A stretch of 64,000 bases of DNA from Delphinus delphis (taxonomy: Eukaryota; Chordata; Mammalia; Artiodactyla; Delphinidae). How positions within the stretch are numbered: position 1 is the stretch's first letter; every line of letters begins with the position of its first letter. The position numbers were made by a program, and so were the translations under genes. Location of the stretch: positions 3,224,001 to 3,288,000 of the forward strand of contig NW_027192651.1 of assembly GCF_949987515.2 (NCBI RefSeq), in the 5' to 3' direction. Positions 10,485 through 22,325 of this stretch are shown one piece after another. The notes under the pieces were generated by a model. The model ran no database searches, was not told the origin of the DNA, and saw nothing but the letters and a program-made list of their open reading frames with translations.

Positions 10485-11153
10485 CAGGATTGGTGAGCTT
10501 TGGTGAGCAACTGCCGAAAGTTTAATGCAATACTTCATGCTACTCAGTCCAAGGGTCCCAACACTCCAGGTTGAAGGGAATCTTCCTACAGCTAAACCAT
10601 GCTTGGGAAACCCAGCGACTGGTATACCATATGATCGGGAAAGGTTTCTAAAACGCACCTCATTTTTCCTCTCCTGGGGCTCCGGATCGACATTCCAGCC
10701 GCTTTACTAACAACATCCCCACATGGAGTCAATGCCTTTAAGTTCTGGTATCGCACAGTCTGCAGTTAGTGCAGAGGATGAATGGGAATAGGGGGAACCA
10801 GTGAGAAACTAGCTGTAGCGGTTTCAATGGGCACATGTCACTCTAATATCACATCAGTAAGAAGAATTAACCAAAGGCACAGCAAGGTGCCCCAGAAGAA
10901 AAATAGGGCTTCAAGGAATCCTGTGGTTACGGGGCAAGACCACAAAAATAAGAGCTAAAAAATGGAGCTAAGGGCCACTGCAATTCAAAAACCTGCAGAG
11001 TTATAAAGGCCAACTATTTTTAAAAATATATTGAGGTAAGGCTATGAAGAGGCATTGAAAGCAAGGCAGAATTGCAGGAAACCGATTTCAGGAGGTAGAC
11101 TGGAATTGCATTGAAAGCATAGGAAAAGAGGCAGAACGTCCACAATGATGCAC

Positions 11154-11225
11154 TTGGCCAAAAAGGGCGTATGCGTTTTTTCCTGAATATATTCAGGAAA
11201 AAACGCATACGCACTTTTTGGCCAA
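11154..11225. mobile_element. Mariner-type palindrome in A4 (one mismatch)
   Basis: 72 bp. Right arm reads CGCACTTTTT in place of CGCCCTTTTT. The same mismatch occurs in B4 and C4. Confidence 0.88.
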
Positions 11226-11603
11226 CCAAGCAAGCTTGCAAAGGAAATCTGCACTACAATGAAGTCTCACTTCCACCCGGTCAAAAGGGCCATCTGAAAA
11301 AAGTGTAAAATCCATAAAGGCACGACAGGCCATGGAGAACTGGGAGCCTTCTTATGCTGATGGGCGGGATGTAAATTGCCAACAGCCACTCTGGAGAAGT
11401 GTATGGTGTTTCCTGAAACATCTAAAAAACAAAGCAACAGAGCCTAGGGCACTTCCACTTATGGTCCTATAGCTTAGGGAAATTAAAATCAAAAAGACAC
11501 AGCCACCCCAAAGTTTGGAACGGCTCTGTTTACAAGAACCTCGTTTACAGTACAAGTTCAACATTGCAGAAATTGAAAAATGGATAAAGAACTTGTGGTA
11601 CTT

Positions 11604-13182
11604 ACGTACAATGCAGTATCACTCAGCAATGAAATCTATGTCATCAGGCCCGTAGCAGCATAATGAGTGGATTCAGGTACGATGATTCTAACTGAAATAA
11701 GTCACACAGAAAAAGAAACATCATAAGATATCAGTAATACACGGAATGGAAACTTGGCTACACAGGAACTGAATTACAGAACAGAACAGGGTCTCAAATT
11801 TAGAAAACCAACATATGCTTGCTTAAGGGGAAAGGTGAGTTGGGGTGCTGCATAAAACCAGAGATTGAAATGAGCACAGATAAAGTTCCTTAAGCCAAAT
11901 ATGGAATAGACAAGAGCTACTCCTTGCTCAACGAAATGGACTCAAAACCCCATATTAAATGCCTAAGAATGTACCTGACTAGTAAGTATCTTAAAACCTA
12001 TGGATTGCTATGCCTCTAAAAGAGAATCAAGCAAGTGTACAGCGGCATAAACGCAGCAGTGATAGGATTGGAGAGGTTCGGTGAGCAAATGAAGACCCTT
12101 TGAAGTCATATTGCATGGTACCCATTACACGGGTCTCAACTCTCCAGGTTTAAGGTATTCTTCCTTCAGCTAAAACATGCATGTGGAACCTAGAGTATGA
12201 TCAACCATGTGAACGGGAGACGTGTTCAAATATGTCTCAGTTTTCCTCCCCTGGTACTCGGGTGCAACATTCCAGACGCTTTACTAACACTCTCCCCACT
12301 TGGAAAGTCAGTCCCTTTAACCTCCTGTTTGGCCCAGTTTGCAATTTCTGCGGAAGATGAACAGGAATAGCGAGAACCAATGAGAGGCTAGCTGGAGGTG
12401 TCTGGACGGGCAAATTTAACTCTCATTTCCCACCAGGAAGAGGAATTAACCAAAGGCTCAGCATGCCGGGCCGGAACCAGATTAGGGCCTGAAGCCATCC
12501 TGCGGTGTTGCGGCCAGGTCACAAGAAAGCGAGTTGAAGAAAGGAGCTCAGGGTCACTGCAATTGACAAACCAGCAGAGTTATAAATGACAGCTATCGTC
12601 CAAAAATAGACTGAAGTAAGGCTGCCAAGAGGACTTGAAAGCGGGGCAGAATTGCAGGAAACCGATTTCAGGAGGTAGACTGGAATTGCATTGAAAGCAT
12701 AGGAAAAGAGGCAGAACGTCCACAATGATGCACTTGGCCAAAAAGGGCGTATGCGTTTTTTCCTGAATATATTCAGGAAAAAACGCATACGCCCTTTTTG
12801 GCCAACCAAGCAAGCTTGCAAAGGAAATCTGCACTACAATGAAGTCTCACTTCCCCCCGGTCAAAAGGGCCATCTGAAAAAAGTGTAAAATCCAGAAAGG
12901 CAGGACAGGCCATGGAGAACTGGGAGCCTTGTTATGCTGATGGGCGGGATGTAAATTACCAACAGACACTAAGGAGAAGTGTATGGTGTTTCCTGAAACA
13001 TCTAAAAAACAAAGCAACAGAGCCTAGGGCACTGCCACTTATGGTCCTATAGCTTAGGGAAATTAAAATCAAAAAGACACAGCCACCCCAAAGTTTGGGA
13101 CGCCTCTGTTTACAAGAACCTCTTTACAGTACAAGTTCAACATCGCAGAAATTGAAAAATGGATAAAGAAGTTGTGGTATTT
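11604..13182 (+). repeat. Monomer A5 (short type, reference copy)
   Basis: 1579 bp, used here to describe the short monomer. Bases 1-450 are the end of an L1 (CTGAAATAAGTCACACAGAAA and similar L1 3' UTR wording). About 450-1125 is unrecognised sequence containing ACTCTCCCCACTTGGA, AACCAATGAGAG and TTATAAATGACAG. 1131-1202 is the palindrome. From about 1235 (CAATGAAGTCTCAC) to the end is L1 ORF2-end sequence, including AAATGGATAAAGAA. Joined head to tail, the two L1 parts form one continuous 5'-truncated L1 3' end crossing the phase boundary. No frame is intact. Confidence 0.88.
12734..12805. mobile_element. Mariner-type 72-bp perfect palindrome in A5
   Basis: Both 36-base arms match without a mismatch, from TTGGCCAAAAAGGG to its exact reverse complement, around the centre GAATATATTC. 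The form (TTGGCCAAAAAG ends, T-run then CC in the middle of the arm) is that of the short non-autonomous mariner elements I remember from ruminant genomes, which are also the source of hairpin microRNAs there. It carries four CpGs. There is no room for a transposase, so it is a non-autonomous element. Confidence 0.85.
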
Positions 13183-14757
13183 ACTTACAAAGCAATATCA
13201 CTCAGCAATGAAATCTGTGTCATCAGGCCCTTAGCAGCACAATGAGTGGATTCAGGTATAATGATTCTAACTGAAATAAGTCACACAGAAAAAGAAACAT
13301 CATAAGATATCAGTAATACACGGAATGGAAACTTGGCTACACAGGAACTGAATTACAGAACAGAACAGGGTCTCAAATTTAGAAAACCAACTTATGCTTG
13401 CTTAAGGGGAAAGGTGAGTTGGGGTGCTGCATAAAACCAGAGATTGAAATGAGCACAGATAAAGTTCCTTAAGCCAAATATGGAATAGACAAGAGCTACT
13501 CCTTGCTCAACGAAATGGACTCAACACCCCATATTAAACGCCTAAGAATGTACCTGACTAGTAAGTATCTTAAAACCTATGGATTGCTATGTCTCCGAAA
13601 GAGAATCAAGCATGTGTACAGGGGCATAAACGCAGCAGTGATAGGATTGGAGAGGTTCGGTGAGCAAATGAAGACCCTTTGAAGTCATATTGCATGGTAC
13701 CCATTCCACGGGTTTCAACTACCCAGGTTTTAGGTATTCTTCCTCAGCTAAAACATGCATGTGGAACCCAAGTATGATCAACCATGTGAATGGGAGACGT
13801 GTTCAAATATGTCTCAGTTTTCGTACCCTGGTCCTCGGGTGCAACATTCCAGACGCTTTACTAACACTCTCCCCACTTGGAAAGTCAGCGCCTTTAACCT
13901 CCTGTTTGGCCCAGTTTGCAATTTCTGCGGAAGATGAACAGGAATAGCGAGAACCAATTTGAGGCTAGCTGGAGGTGTCTGGACGGGCAAATTTAACTCT
14001 CATTTCCCACCAGGAAGAGGAAATAACCAAAGGCTCAGTGTGCCGTGCCGGACCAGATTAGGGCCTGAAGCCATCCTGCAGTGTTGCGGCCAGCTCAAAA
14101 GAAAGCGAGTTGAAGAAAGGAACTCAGGGGCACTGTAATTCACAAACCTGCAGAGTTATAAATGACAGCTATCGTCCAAAAATAGACTGAAGTAAGGCTG
14201 CCAAGAGGACTTGAAAGCGGAGCAGAATTGCAGGAAACCGATTTCAGGAGGTAGACTGGAATTGCATTGAAAGCATAGGAAAAGAGGCAGAACGTCCACA
14301 ATCATGCACTTGGCCAAAAAGGGCGTATGCGTTTTTTCCTGAATATATTCAGGAAAAAACGCATACGCCCTTTTTGGCCAACCAAGCAAGCTTGCAAAGG
14401 AAATCTGCACTACAATGAAGTCTCACTTCCCCCCGGTCAAAAGGGCCATCTGAAAAAAGTGTAAAATCCAGAAAGGCAACAGGCCATTGAGAACTGGGAG
14501 ACTTGTTATGCTGATGGGCGGGATGTAAGTTGCCAACAGACACTTGGGAGAAGTGAATGGTGTTTCCTGAAACATCTAAAAAACAAAGCAACAGAGCCTA
14601 GGGCACTTCCACTTACGGACCTATAGCTTAGGGAAATTAAAATCAAAAAGACACAGCCACCCCAAAGTTTGGGACGCCTCTGTTTACAAGAACCTCGTTT
14701 ACAGTACAAGTTCAACATCGCAGAAAGTGAAAAATGGATAAAGAAGTTGTGGTATTC
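13183..14757 (+). repeat. Monomer A6 (short type)
   Basis: 1575 bp. Markers: TTCCTCAGC (three bases shorter than TTCCTTCAGC), CCAATTTGAGG in place of CCAATGAGAG, and GGCAACAGGCC in place of GGCAGGACAGGCC after the palindrome. B6 is the matching copy, and B10 shares most of these variants. Confidence 0.88.
14310..14381. mobile_element. Mariner-type perfect palindrome in A6
   Basis: 72 bp, arms identical. The base string before it reads ATCATGCAC instead of the usual ATGATGCAC. Confidence 0.9.
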
Positions 14758-16335
14758 ACTTACAAAGCAATATCACTCAGCAATGAAATCTATGTCATCA
14801 GGCCCTTAGCAGCACAATGAGTGGATTCAGGTATGATGATTCTAACTGAAATAAGTCACACAGAAAAAGAAACATCATAAGATATCAGTAATACACGGAA
14901 TGGAACTTGGCTACACAGGAACTGAATTACAGAACAGAACAGGGTCTCAAATTTAGAAAACAAACTTATGCTTGCTTAAGGGGAAAGGTGAGTTGGGGTG
15001 CTGCATAAAACCAGAGATTGAAATGAGCACAGATAAAGTTCCTTAAGCCAAATATGGAATAGACAAGAGCTACTCCTTGCTCAACGAAATGGACTCAACA
15101 CCCCATATTAAACGCCTAAGAATGTACCTGACTAGTAAGTATCTTAAAACCTATGGATTGCTATGTCTCCGAAAGAGAATCAAGCATGTGTACAGGGGCA
15201 TAAACGCAGCAGTGATAGGATTGGAGAGGTTCGTGAGCAAATGAAGACCCTTTGAAGTCATATTGCATGGTACCCATTCCACAGGTTTCAACTACCCAGG
15301 TTTAAGGTATTCTTCCTTCATCTAAAACATGCATGTGGAACCTAGAGTATGATCAACCATGTGATCGGGAGACGTGTTCAAATATGTCTCAGTTTTCGTA
15401 CCCTGGTACTCGGGTGCAACATTCCAGACGCTTTACTAACACTCTCCCGACTTGGAGAGTCAGTCCCTTTAACCACCTGTTTGGCCCAGTTTGCAATTTC
15501 TGTGGAAGATGAACAGGAATAGCGAGAACCAATGAAAGACTAGCTGGAGGTGTCTGGATGGGCAAATTTAACTCTCATTTCCCACCAGGAAGAGGAATTG
15601 ACCAAAGGCTCAGCATGCCATGCCGGAACCACATTAGGGCCTGAAGACATCCTACGGTGTTGCGGCCAGCTCACAAGAAAGCGAGTTGAAGAAAGGAGCT
15701 CAGGAGCACTGTAATTCACAAACCTGCAGAGTTATAAATGACAGCTATCGTCCAAAAATAGACTGAAGTAAGGCTGCCAAGAGGACTTGAAAGTGGGGCA
15801 GAATTGCAGGAAACCGATTTCAGGAGGTAGACTGGAATTGCATTGAAAGCATAGGAAAAGAGGCAGAACGTCCACAATGATGCACTTGGCCAAAAAGGGC
15901 GTATGCGTTTTTTCCTGAATATATTCAGGAAAAAACGCATACGCCCTTTTTGGCCAACCAAGCAAGCTTGCAAAGGAAATCTGCACTACAATGAAGTCTC
16001 ACTTCCCCCCGGTCAAAAGGGCCATCTGAAAAAAGTGTAAAATCCAGAAAGGCAGGACAGGCCATGGAGAACTGGGAGCCTTGTTATGCTGATGGGCGGG
16101 ATGTAAATTGCCAACAGCCACTCTGGAGAAGTGTATGGTGTTTCCTGAAACATCTAAAAAACAAAGCAACAGAGCCTAGTGCACTTCCACTTATGGTCCT
16201 ATAGCTTAGGGAAATTAAAATCAAAAAGACACAGCCACCCCAAAGTTTGGGACGCCTCTGTTTACAAGAACCTCGTTTACCGTACAAGTTCAATATCACA
16301 GAAAGTGAAAAATGGATAAAGAAGTTGTGGTACTC
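14758..16335 (+). repeat. Monomer A7 (short type)
   Basis: 1578 bp. Markers: TTCCTTCATC, TCTCCCGACTTGG, CCTAGTGCAC and TTACCGTACAAG. Confidence 0.88.
15886..15957. mobile_element. Mariner-type perfect palindrome in A7
   Basis: 72 bp, arms identical. Confidence 0.9.
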
Positions 16336-17916
16336 ATGTACAAAGCAATATCACTCAGCAATGAAATCTATGTCACCAGGCCCGTAGCAGCATAATGAGT
16401 GGATTCGGGTATGGTGATTCTAACTGAAATAAGTCTAACAGAAAAAGAAACATCAAAAAATATCACTAATACATGGAATTTAAACTTGGCTACAGAGGAA
16501 CTGAATTACAAAACAGAACAGGGTCTCAAATTTAGAAAACCAACTTATGCTTGCTTAAGTGGAAAGGTGAGTTGGGGTGCTGCATAAAACCAGAGACTGA
16601 AATGAGCACAGATAAAGTTCCTTAAGCCAAATATGGAATAGACAAGAGCTACTCCTTGTTCAACGAAATGGACTCCACACCCCATATTAAACGCCTAAGA
16701 ATATACCAGACTAGTAAGTATCTTAAAACCTATGGAATGCTATGTCCCCAAAAGAGAATCAAGCGTGTGTACAAGGGTCATAAACGCAGCAGTGATAGGA
16801 TTGGAGAGATTCGGTGAGCAAATGAAGACCCTTTGAAGTCATATTGCATGGTACCCATTCCACGGGTCTCAACTCTCCAGGTTTAAGGTATTCTTTCTTC
16901 AGCTAAAACATGCATGTGGAACCCAGAGTATGATCAACCGTGTGATCGGGAGAGATGTTCAAATATGTCTCAGTTTTCGTCCCCTGGTACTTCGGTGCAA
17001 CATTCCAGACGCTTTACTAACACTCTCCCCACTTGGAGAGTCAGTGCCTTTAACCTCCTGTTTGGCCCAGTTTGCAATTTCTGCGGAAGATGTACAGGAA
17101 TAGGGAGAACCAATGAGAGACAAGCGGGAAGTGTCTGGATTGGCAAATTTAACTCTAATTTCCCACCAGGATGAGGAATTAACCAAAGGCTCAGCGTGCC
17201 GTGCCGGAACCACATTAGGGCCTGAAGCCATCCTGCGGTGTTGCGGCCAGGTCACAAGAAAGCGAGTTGAAGAAAGGAGCTCAGGGGCACTGTAATTCAC
17301 AAACCTGCAGAGTTATAAATAACAGCTATCGTCCAAAAATAGACTGAAGTAAGGCTGCCAAGAGGACTTGAAAGCGGGGCAGAATTGCAGGAAACCGATT
17401 TCAGGAGGTAGACTGGAATTGCATTGAAAGCATAGGAAAAGAGGCAGAACGTCCACAATGATGCACTTGGCCAAAAAGGGCGTATGCGTTTTTTCCTGAA
17501 TATATTCAGGAAAAAACGCATACGCCCTTTTTGGCCAACCAAGCAAGCTTGCAAAGGAAATCTGCACTACAATGAAGTCTCACTTCCCCCCGGTCAAAAG
17601 GGCCATCTGAAAAAAGTGTAAAATCCAGAAAGGCAGGACAGGCCATGGAGAACTGGGAGCCTTGTTATGCTGATGGGCGGGATGTAAATTGCCAACAGCC
17701 ACTCAGGAGAAGTGTATGGTGTTTCCTGAAACATCTAAAAAACAAAGCAACAGAGCCTAGTGCACTTCCACTTATGGTCCTATAGCTTAGGGAAATTAAA
17801 ATCAAAAAGACACAGCCACCCCAAAGTTTGGGACGCCTCTGTTTACAAGAACCTCGTTTACCGTACAAGTTCAATATCACAGAAAGTGAAAAATGGATAA
17901 AGAAGTTGTGGTACTC
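16336..17916 (+). repeat. Monomer A8 (short type, variant head)
   Basis: 1581 bp. Head variants TCTAACAGAAA and ACATGGAATTTAAAC, GATGTACAGG in place of GATGAACAGG, and TTATAAATAACAG. The next monomer repeats nearly all of it at a period of exactly 1581. Confidence 0.88.
17467..17538. mobile_element. Mariner-type perfect palindrome in A8
   Basis: 72 bp, arms identical. Confidence 0.9.
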
Positions 17917-19495
17917 ATGTACAAAGCAATATCACTCAGCAATGAAATCTATGTCACCAGGCCCGTAGCAGCATAATGAGTGGATTCGGGTATGGTGATT
18001 CTAACTGAAATAAGTCTAACAGAAAAAGAAACATCAAAAAATATCACTAATACATGGAATTTAAACTTGGCTACAGAGGAACTGAATTACAAAACAGAAC
18101 AGGGTCTCAAATTTAGAAAACCAACTTATGCTTGCTTAAGTGGAAAGGTGAGTTGGGGTGCTGCATAAAACCAGAGACTGAAATGAGCACAGATAAAGTT
18201 CCTTAAGCCAAATATGGAATAGACAAGAGCTACTCCTTGTTCAACGAAATGGACTCCACACCCCATATTAAACGCCTAAGAATATACCAGACTAGTAAGT
18301 ATCTTAAAACCTATGGAATGCTATGTCCCCAAAAGAGAATCAAGCGTGTGTACAAGGGTCATAAACGCAGCAGTGATAGGATTGGAGAGATTCGGTGAGC
18401 AAATGAAGACCCTTTGAAGTCATATTGCATGGTACCCATTCCACGGGTCTCAACTCTCCAGGTTTAAGGTATTCTTTCTTCAGCTAAAACATGCATGTGG
18501 AACCCAGAGTATGATCAACCGTGTGATCGGGAGAGATGTTCAAATATGTCTCAGTTTTCGTCCCCTGGTACTTCGGTGCAACATTCCAGACGCTTTACTA
18601 ACACTCTCCCCACTTGGAGAGTCAGTGCCTTTAACCTCCTGTTTGGCCCAGTTTGCAATTTCTGCGGAAGATGTACAGGAATAGGGAGAACCAATGAGAG
18701 ACAAGCGGGAAGTGTCTGGATTGGCAAATTTAACTCTAATTTCCCACCAGGATGAGGAATTAACCAAAGGCTCAGCGTGCCGTGCCGGAACCACATTAGG
18801 GCCTGAAGCCATCCTGCGGTGTTGCGGCCAGGTCACAAGAAAGCGAGTTGAAGAAAGGAGCTCAGGGGCACTGTAATTCACAAACCTGCAGAGTTATAAA
18901 TAACAGCTATCGTCCAAAAATAGACTGAAGTAAGGCTGCCAAGAGGACTTGAAAGCGGGGCAGAATTGCAGGAAACCGATTTCAGGAGGTAGACTGGAAT
19001 TGCATTGAAAGCATAGGAAAAGAGGCAGAACGTCCACAATGATGCACTTGGCCAAAAAGGGCGTATGCGTTTTTTCCTGAATATATTCAGGAAAAAACGC
19101 ATACGCCCTTTTTGGCCAACCAAGCAAGCTTGCAAAGGAAATCTGCACTACAATGAAGTCTCACTTCCCCCCGGTCAAAAGGGCCATCTGAAAAAAGTGT
19201 AAAATCCAGAAAGGCAACAGGCCATTGAGAACTGGGAGCCTTGTTATGCTGATGGGCGGGATGTAAATTGCCAACAGACACTTGGGAGAAGTGAATGGTG
19301 TTTCCTGAAACATCTAAAAAACAAAGCAACAGAGCCTAGGGCACTTCCACTTACGGACCTATAGCTTAGGGAAATTAAAATCAAAAAGACACAGCCACCC
19401 CAAAGTTTGGGACGCCTCTGTTTACAAGAACCTCGTTTACAGTACAAGTTCAACATCGCAGAAAGTGAAAAATGGATAAAGAACTTGTGGTACTT
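17917..19495 (+). repeat. Monomer A9 (short type, near copy of A8 with an A6-like tail)
   Basis: 1579 bp. Indistinguishable from A8 as far as I compared to about 19200, then changes to the GGCAACAGGCC tail class of A6. The change lies just past the palindrome and suggests a crossover or conversion end there. Confidence 0.88.
19048..19119. mobile_element. Mariner-type perfect palindrome in A9
   Basis: 72 bp, arms identical. Confidence 0.9.
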
Positions 19496-21073
19496 ACGTA
19501 CAATGCAATATCACTCAGCAAAAAAATCTATGTCATCAGGCCCATAGCAGCATAATGAGTGGATTCAGGTACGATGATTCTAACTGAAATAAGTCACACA
19601 GAAAAAGAAACATCAAAAGATATCACTAATACACGGAATGTAAACTTGGCTACACAGGAACTGAATTAAAGAACAGAACAGCGTCTCAAATTTAGAAAAC
19701 CAACTTATGCTTGCTTAAGGGTAAAGGTGAGTTGGGGTGCTGCATAAAACCAGAGATTGAAATGAGCACAGATAAAGTTCCTTAAGCCAAATATGGAATA
19801 GACAAGAGCTACTCCTTGCTCAACGAAATGGACTCAACACCGCATATTAAACGCCTAAGAATGTACCTGACTAGTAAGTATCTTAAAACCTATGGATTGC
19901 TATGTCTCCGAAAGAGAATCAAGCATGTGTACAGGGGCATAAACGCAGCAGTGATAGGATTGGAGAGGTTCGGTGAGCAAATGAAGACCCTTTGAAGTCA
20001 TATTGCATGGTACCCATTCCACGGGTTTCAAATACACAGGTTTAAGGTATTCTTCCTTCAGCTAAAAGATGCATGTGGAACTCAAGTATGATCAACTATG
20101 TGAACGGGAGACGTGTTCAAATATATCTCAGTTTTCCTACCCTGGTACTCGGGTGCAACATTCCAGACGCTTTACTAACACTCTCCCCACTTGGAGAGTC
20201 AGCGCCTTTAACCTCCTGTTTGGCCCAGTTTGCAATTTCTGCGGAAGATGAACAGGAATAGCGAGAACCAATGAGAGACTAGCTGGAGGTGTCTGGACGG
20301 GCAAATTTAACTCTCATTTCCCACTAGGAAGAGGAATTAACCAAAGGCTCAGCGTGCCGTGGTGGAAACAGATTAGGGCCTGAAGCCATCCTGCGGTGTT
20401 GCGGCCAGCTCACAAGAAAGCAAGTTGAAGAAAGGAGCTCAGGGGCTCTGTAATTCACAAACCTGCAGAGTTATAAATGACAGCTATCGTCCAAAAATAG
20501 ACTGAAGTAAGGCTGCCAAGAGGACTTGAAAGCGGGGCAGAATTGCAGGATACCGATTTCAGGAGGTAGACTGGAATTGCATTGAAAGCGTAGGAAAAGA
20601 GGCAGAACGTCCACAATGATGCACTTTGCCAAAAGGGCATATGCGTTTTTTCCTGAATATATTCAGGAAAAAACGCATACGCCCTTTTTGGCCAACCAAG
20701 CAAGCTTGCAAAGGAAATCTGCACTACAATGAAGTCTCACTGCCCCCCGGTCAAAAGGGCCATCAGAATAAAGTGTAAAATCCAGAAAGGCAGGACAGGC
20801 CATGGAGAACTGGGAGCCTTGTTATGCTGATGGGCGGGATGTAAATTGCCAACAGACACTCGGGAGAAGTGTATGGTGTTTCCTGAAACATCTAAAAAAC
20901 AAAGCAACAGAGCCTAGGGCACTTCCACTTATGGTCCTATAGCTTAGGGAAATTAATATCAAAAAGACACAGCAACCCCAAAATTTGGGACGGCTCTTTT
21001 TACAGGAATCTCTTCTACGGCACAAGTTAAATATCCCAGAGAGCAAATAATGGATAAAGAAGTTGCGGTACTT
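19496..21073 (+). repeat. Monomer B1 (short type, HOR position 1)
   Basis: 1578 bp, nearly identical to A1. Differs at GCCGTGGTGGAAACAG (A1 has GCCGTACCAGAACCAG) and a few single bases. Confidence 0.9.
20626..20695. mobile_element. Mariner-type palindrome in B1 (shortened left arm)
   Basis: Same left-arm losses and same GGGCATATGCG mismatch as A1. Confidence 0.85.
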
Positions 21074-21416
21074 CTGTACAACAGAATACCACTCAGCAAT
21101 GAAATCTATGTCACCAGGCCCGTACCAGCATAATGAGTGGATTGAGGCACGATGATTCTAAGTGAAATAAGTCACACAGAAAAAGAAACATCATAAGGTA
21201 TCACTAATACACGGAATGTGAACTTGGCTACACATGAACTGAATTACAAAACAGAACAGGGTCTCAAGTTTAGAAAACCAACTTATGCCTGCTTAAGGGG
21301 GAAGGTGAGTTGGGGTGCTGCATAAAAGCAGAGTTTGAAATTAGCACAGATACCGTTCCATAAGCCAAATATGTAATAGACAAGAGCTACCCCTTGCTCA
21401 ACGAAATGGATTCAAC
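21074..21416 (+). repeat. Monomer B2, left part, cut by the module
   Basis: Matches A2 left part and breaks at the same base. Confidence 0.85.
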
Positions 21417-22165
21417 AATGAGGTATCACCTCACACCTGGTAGAATAGGCATCATTGAAAATCTACAAACAAAAAATGCTGGAAAGGGTGTGGAGAAAAG
21501 GAACCCTCTTCCACTATTGTTGGGAATATAAATTGATACAGTCATTATGGAGAACAATATGGAATTTCTTAAGAAACTAACAATAGAATTACCATATGAT
21601 ACAGCAATCCCAGTACTGGACATATACCCAGAAAAAACCATAAATCAAAAAGAGTCATTCACCGCAATGTTCATTGCATCACTATTTACAATATCGAGGT
21701 AATGGAAGCAACCTAAATGCCCACAGACAGACGAATGCATAAAGCTGTGGTACATATATAAAATGGAATATTACTAAGCCATGAAAAGGAATGAAATTGG
21801 GTCATTTGTAGAGACGTCGATGGATCTAGAGACTGTCATACAGAGTGAAGTAAGTCAGAAAGAGAAAAACAAATCTTGTATATTCATGCATATATGTGGA
21901 ACCTAGAAAAACTGTACAGATTAACCATTTTGCAAGGCATAAACAGAGCAACAGATGTAGACAACAAACGTATGGACAACAAGGGGGGAAAGCTGTTGGG
22001 GGGGTGGTGGTGGGAGGAGTTGAGAGACTGGGATTGGCATGTATACATTTATATGTATAAAATAGATAACCAATAAGAACCTGCTGTATAAAAATATAAA
22101 ATAAAATTCAAAATTAAAAAGAAATAAAATTTAAAAAATAAAACAGAAAAAACAATTATTCCCTG
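21417..22165 (+). mobile_element. L1 3'-end fragment, module copy B
   Basis: Same content as copy A. One difference noted: GAATTACCAT here and in C, GAATTCCCAT in A. Confidence 0.85.
21983..22017 (+). other. G-rich tract in L1 3' UTR, module copy B
   Basis: Same runs of six and seven Gs followed by TGGTGGTGGGAGG as in copy A. Confidence 0.5.
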
Positions 22166-22325
22166 CACATACATGTATTTATATGAATAAATTATTTCCA
22201 TGCTTATATCTGTAAATACAAAAAAGAGGAATAAAATCTACCTTGAACCAAAAACGAAAAAGAGAAAAAAAACACAGAACCCACCAGTTACACAGAGGAA
22301 AACCGTATCAGGGCACTTGCTCCAG
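22166..22325. other. AT-rich stretch after the L1 tail, module copy B
   Basis: Matches copy A. Nothing recognised. Confidence 0.5.

Larger units (their letters stand above)
9857..11603 (+). repeat. Monomer A4 (long type, grading into short-type sequence)
   Basis: 1747 bp. The left part is long-type, with the extra roughly 166 bp at about 10318-10484 including GAAATAAATTTTAAAAAC, an L1-like 3' end. From about 11040 onward it is nearly identical to the short monomers, so A4 is a hybrid between the diverged and homogenised classes. Confidence 0.88.
1..19495 (+). repeat. Higher-order repeat copy A (9 palindromes)
   Basis: First full HOR copy, 19,495 bp in the chosen phase. Order: short monomer A1, monomer A2 split by the L1/ERV module, long monomers A3 and A4, short monomers A5 to A9. 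The sequence at base 1 returns at 19496 with the same six-plus A run after CTCAGC, which sets the period. Whether base 1 is a true evolutionary boundary cannot be known. Confidence 0.92.

Noticed and set aside
12734..12805. Rho-independent terminator or tRNA-like hairpin
   Set aside because: The hairpin is a transposon-type palindrome in eukaryotic DNA, with no tRNA boxes and no bacterial context.
11604..13182. CENP-B box in the monomer
   Set aside because: I looked for the TTCG...CGGGA pattern and did not find it, so a centromeric role has no support here.
15716..15973. 85-codon minus-strand frame crossing the palindrome, repeated in most monomers (also an overlapping 84-codon frame)
   Set aside because: It persists because the monomers are nearly identical. 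It overlaps another frame on the same strand, reads through both hairpin arms, has no domain, and is broken or altered in diverged monomers.
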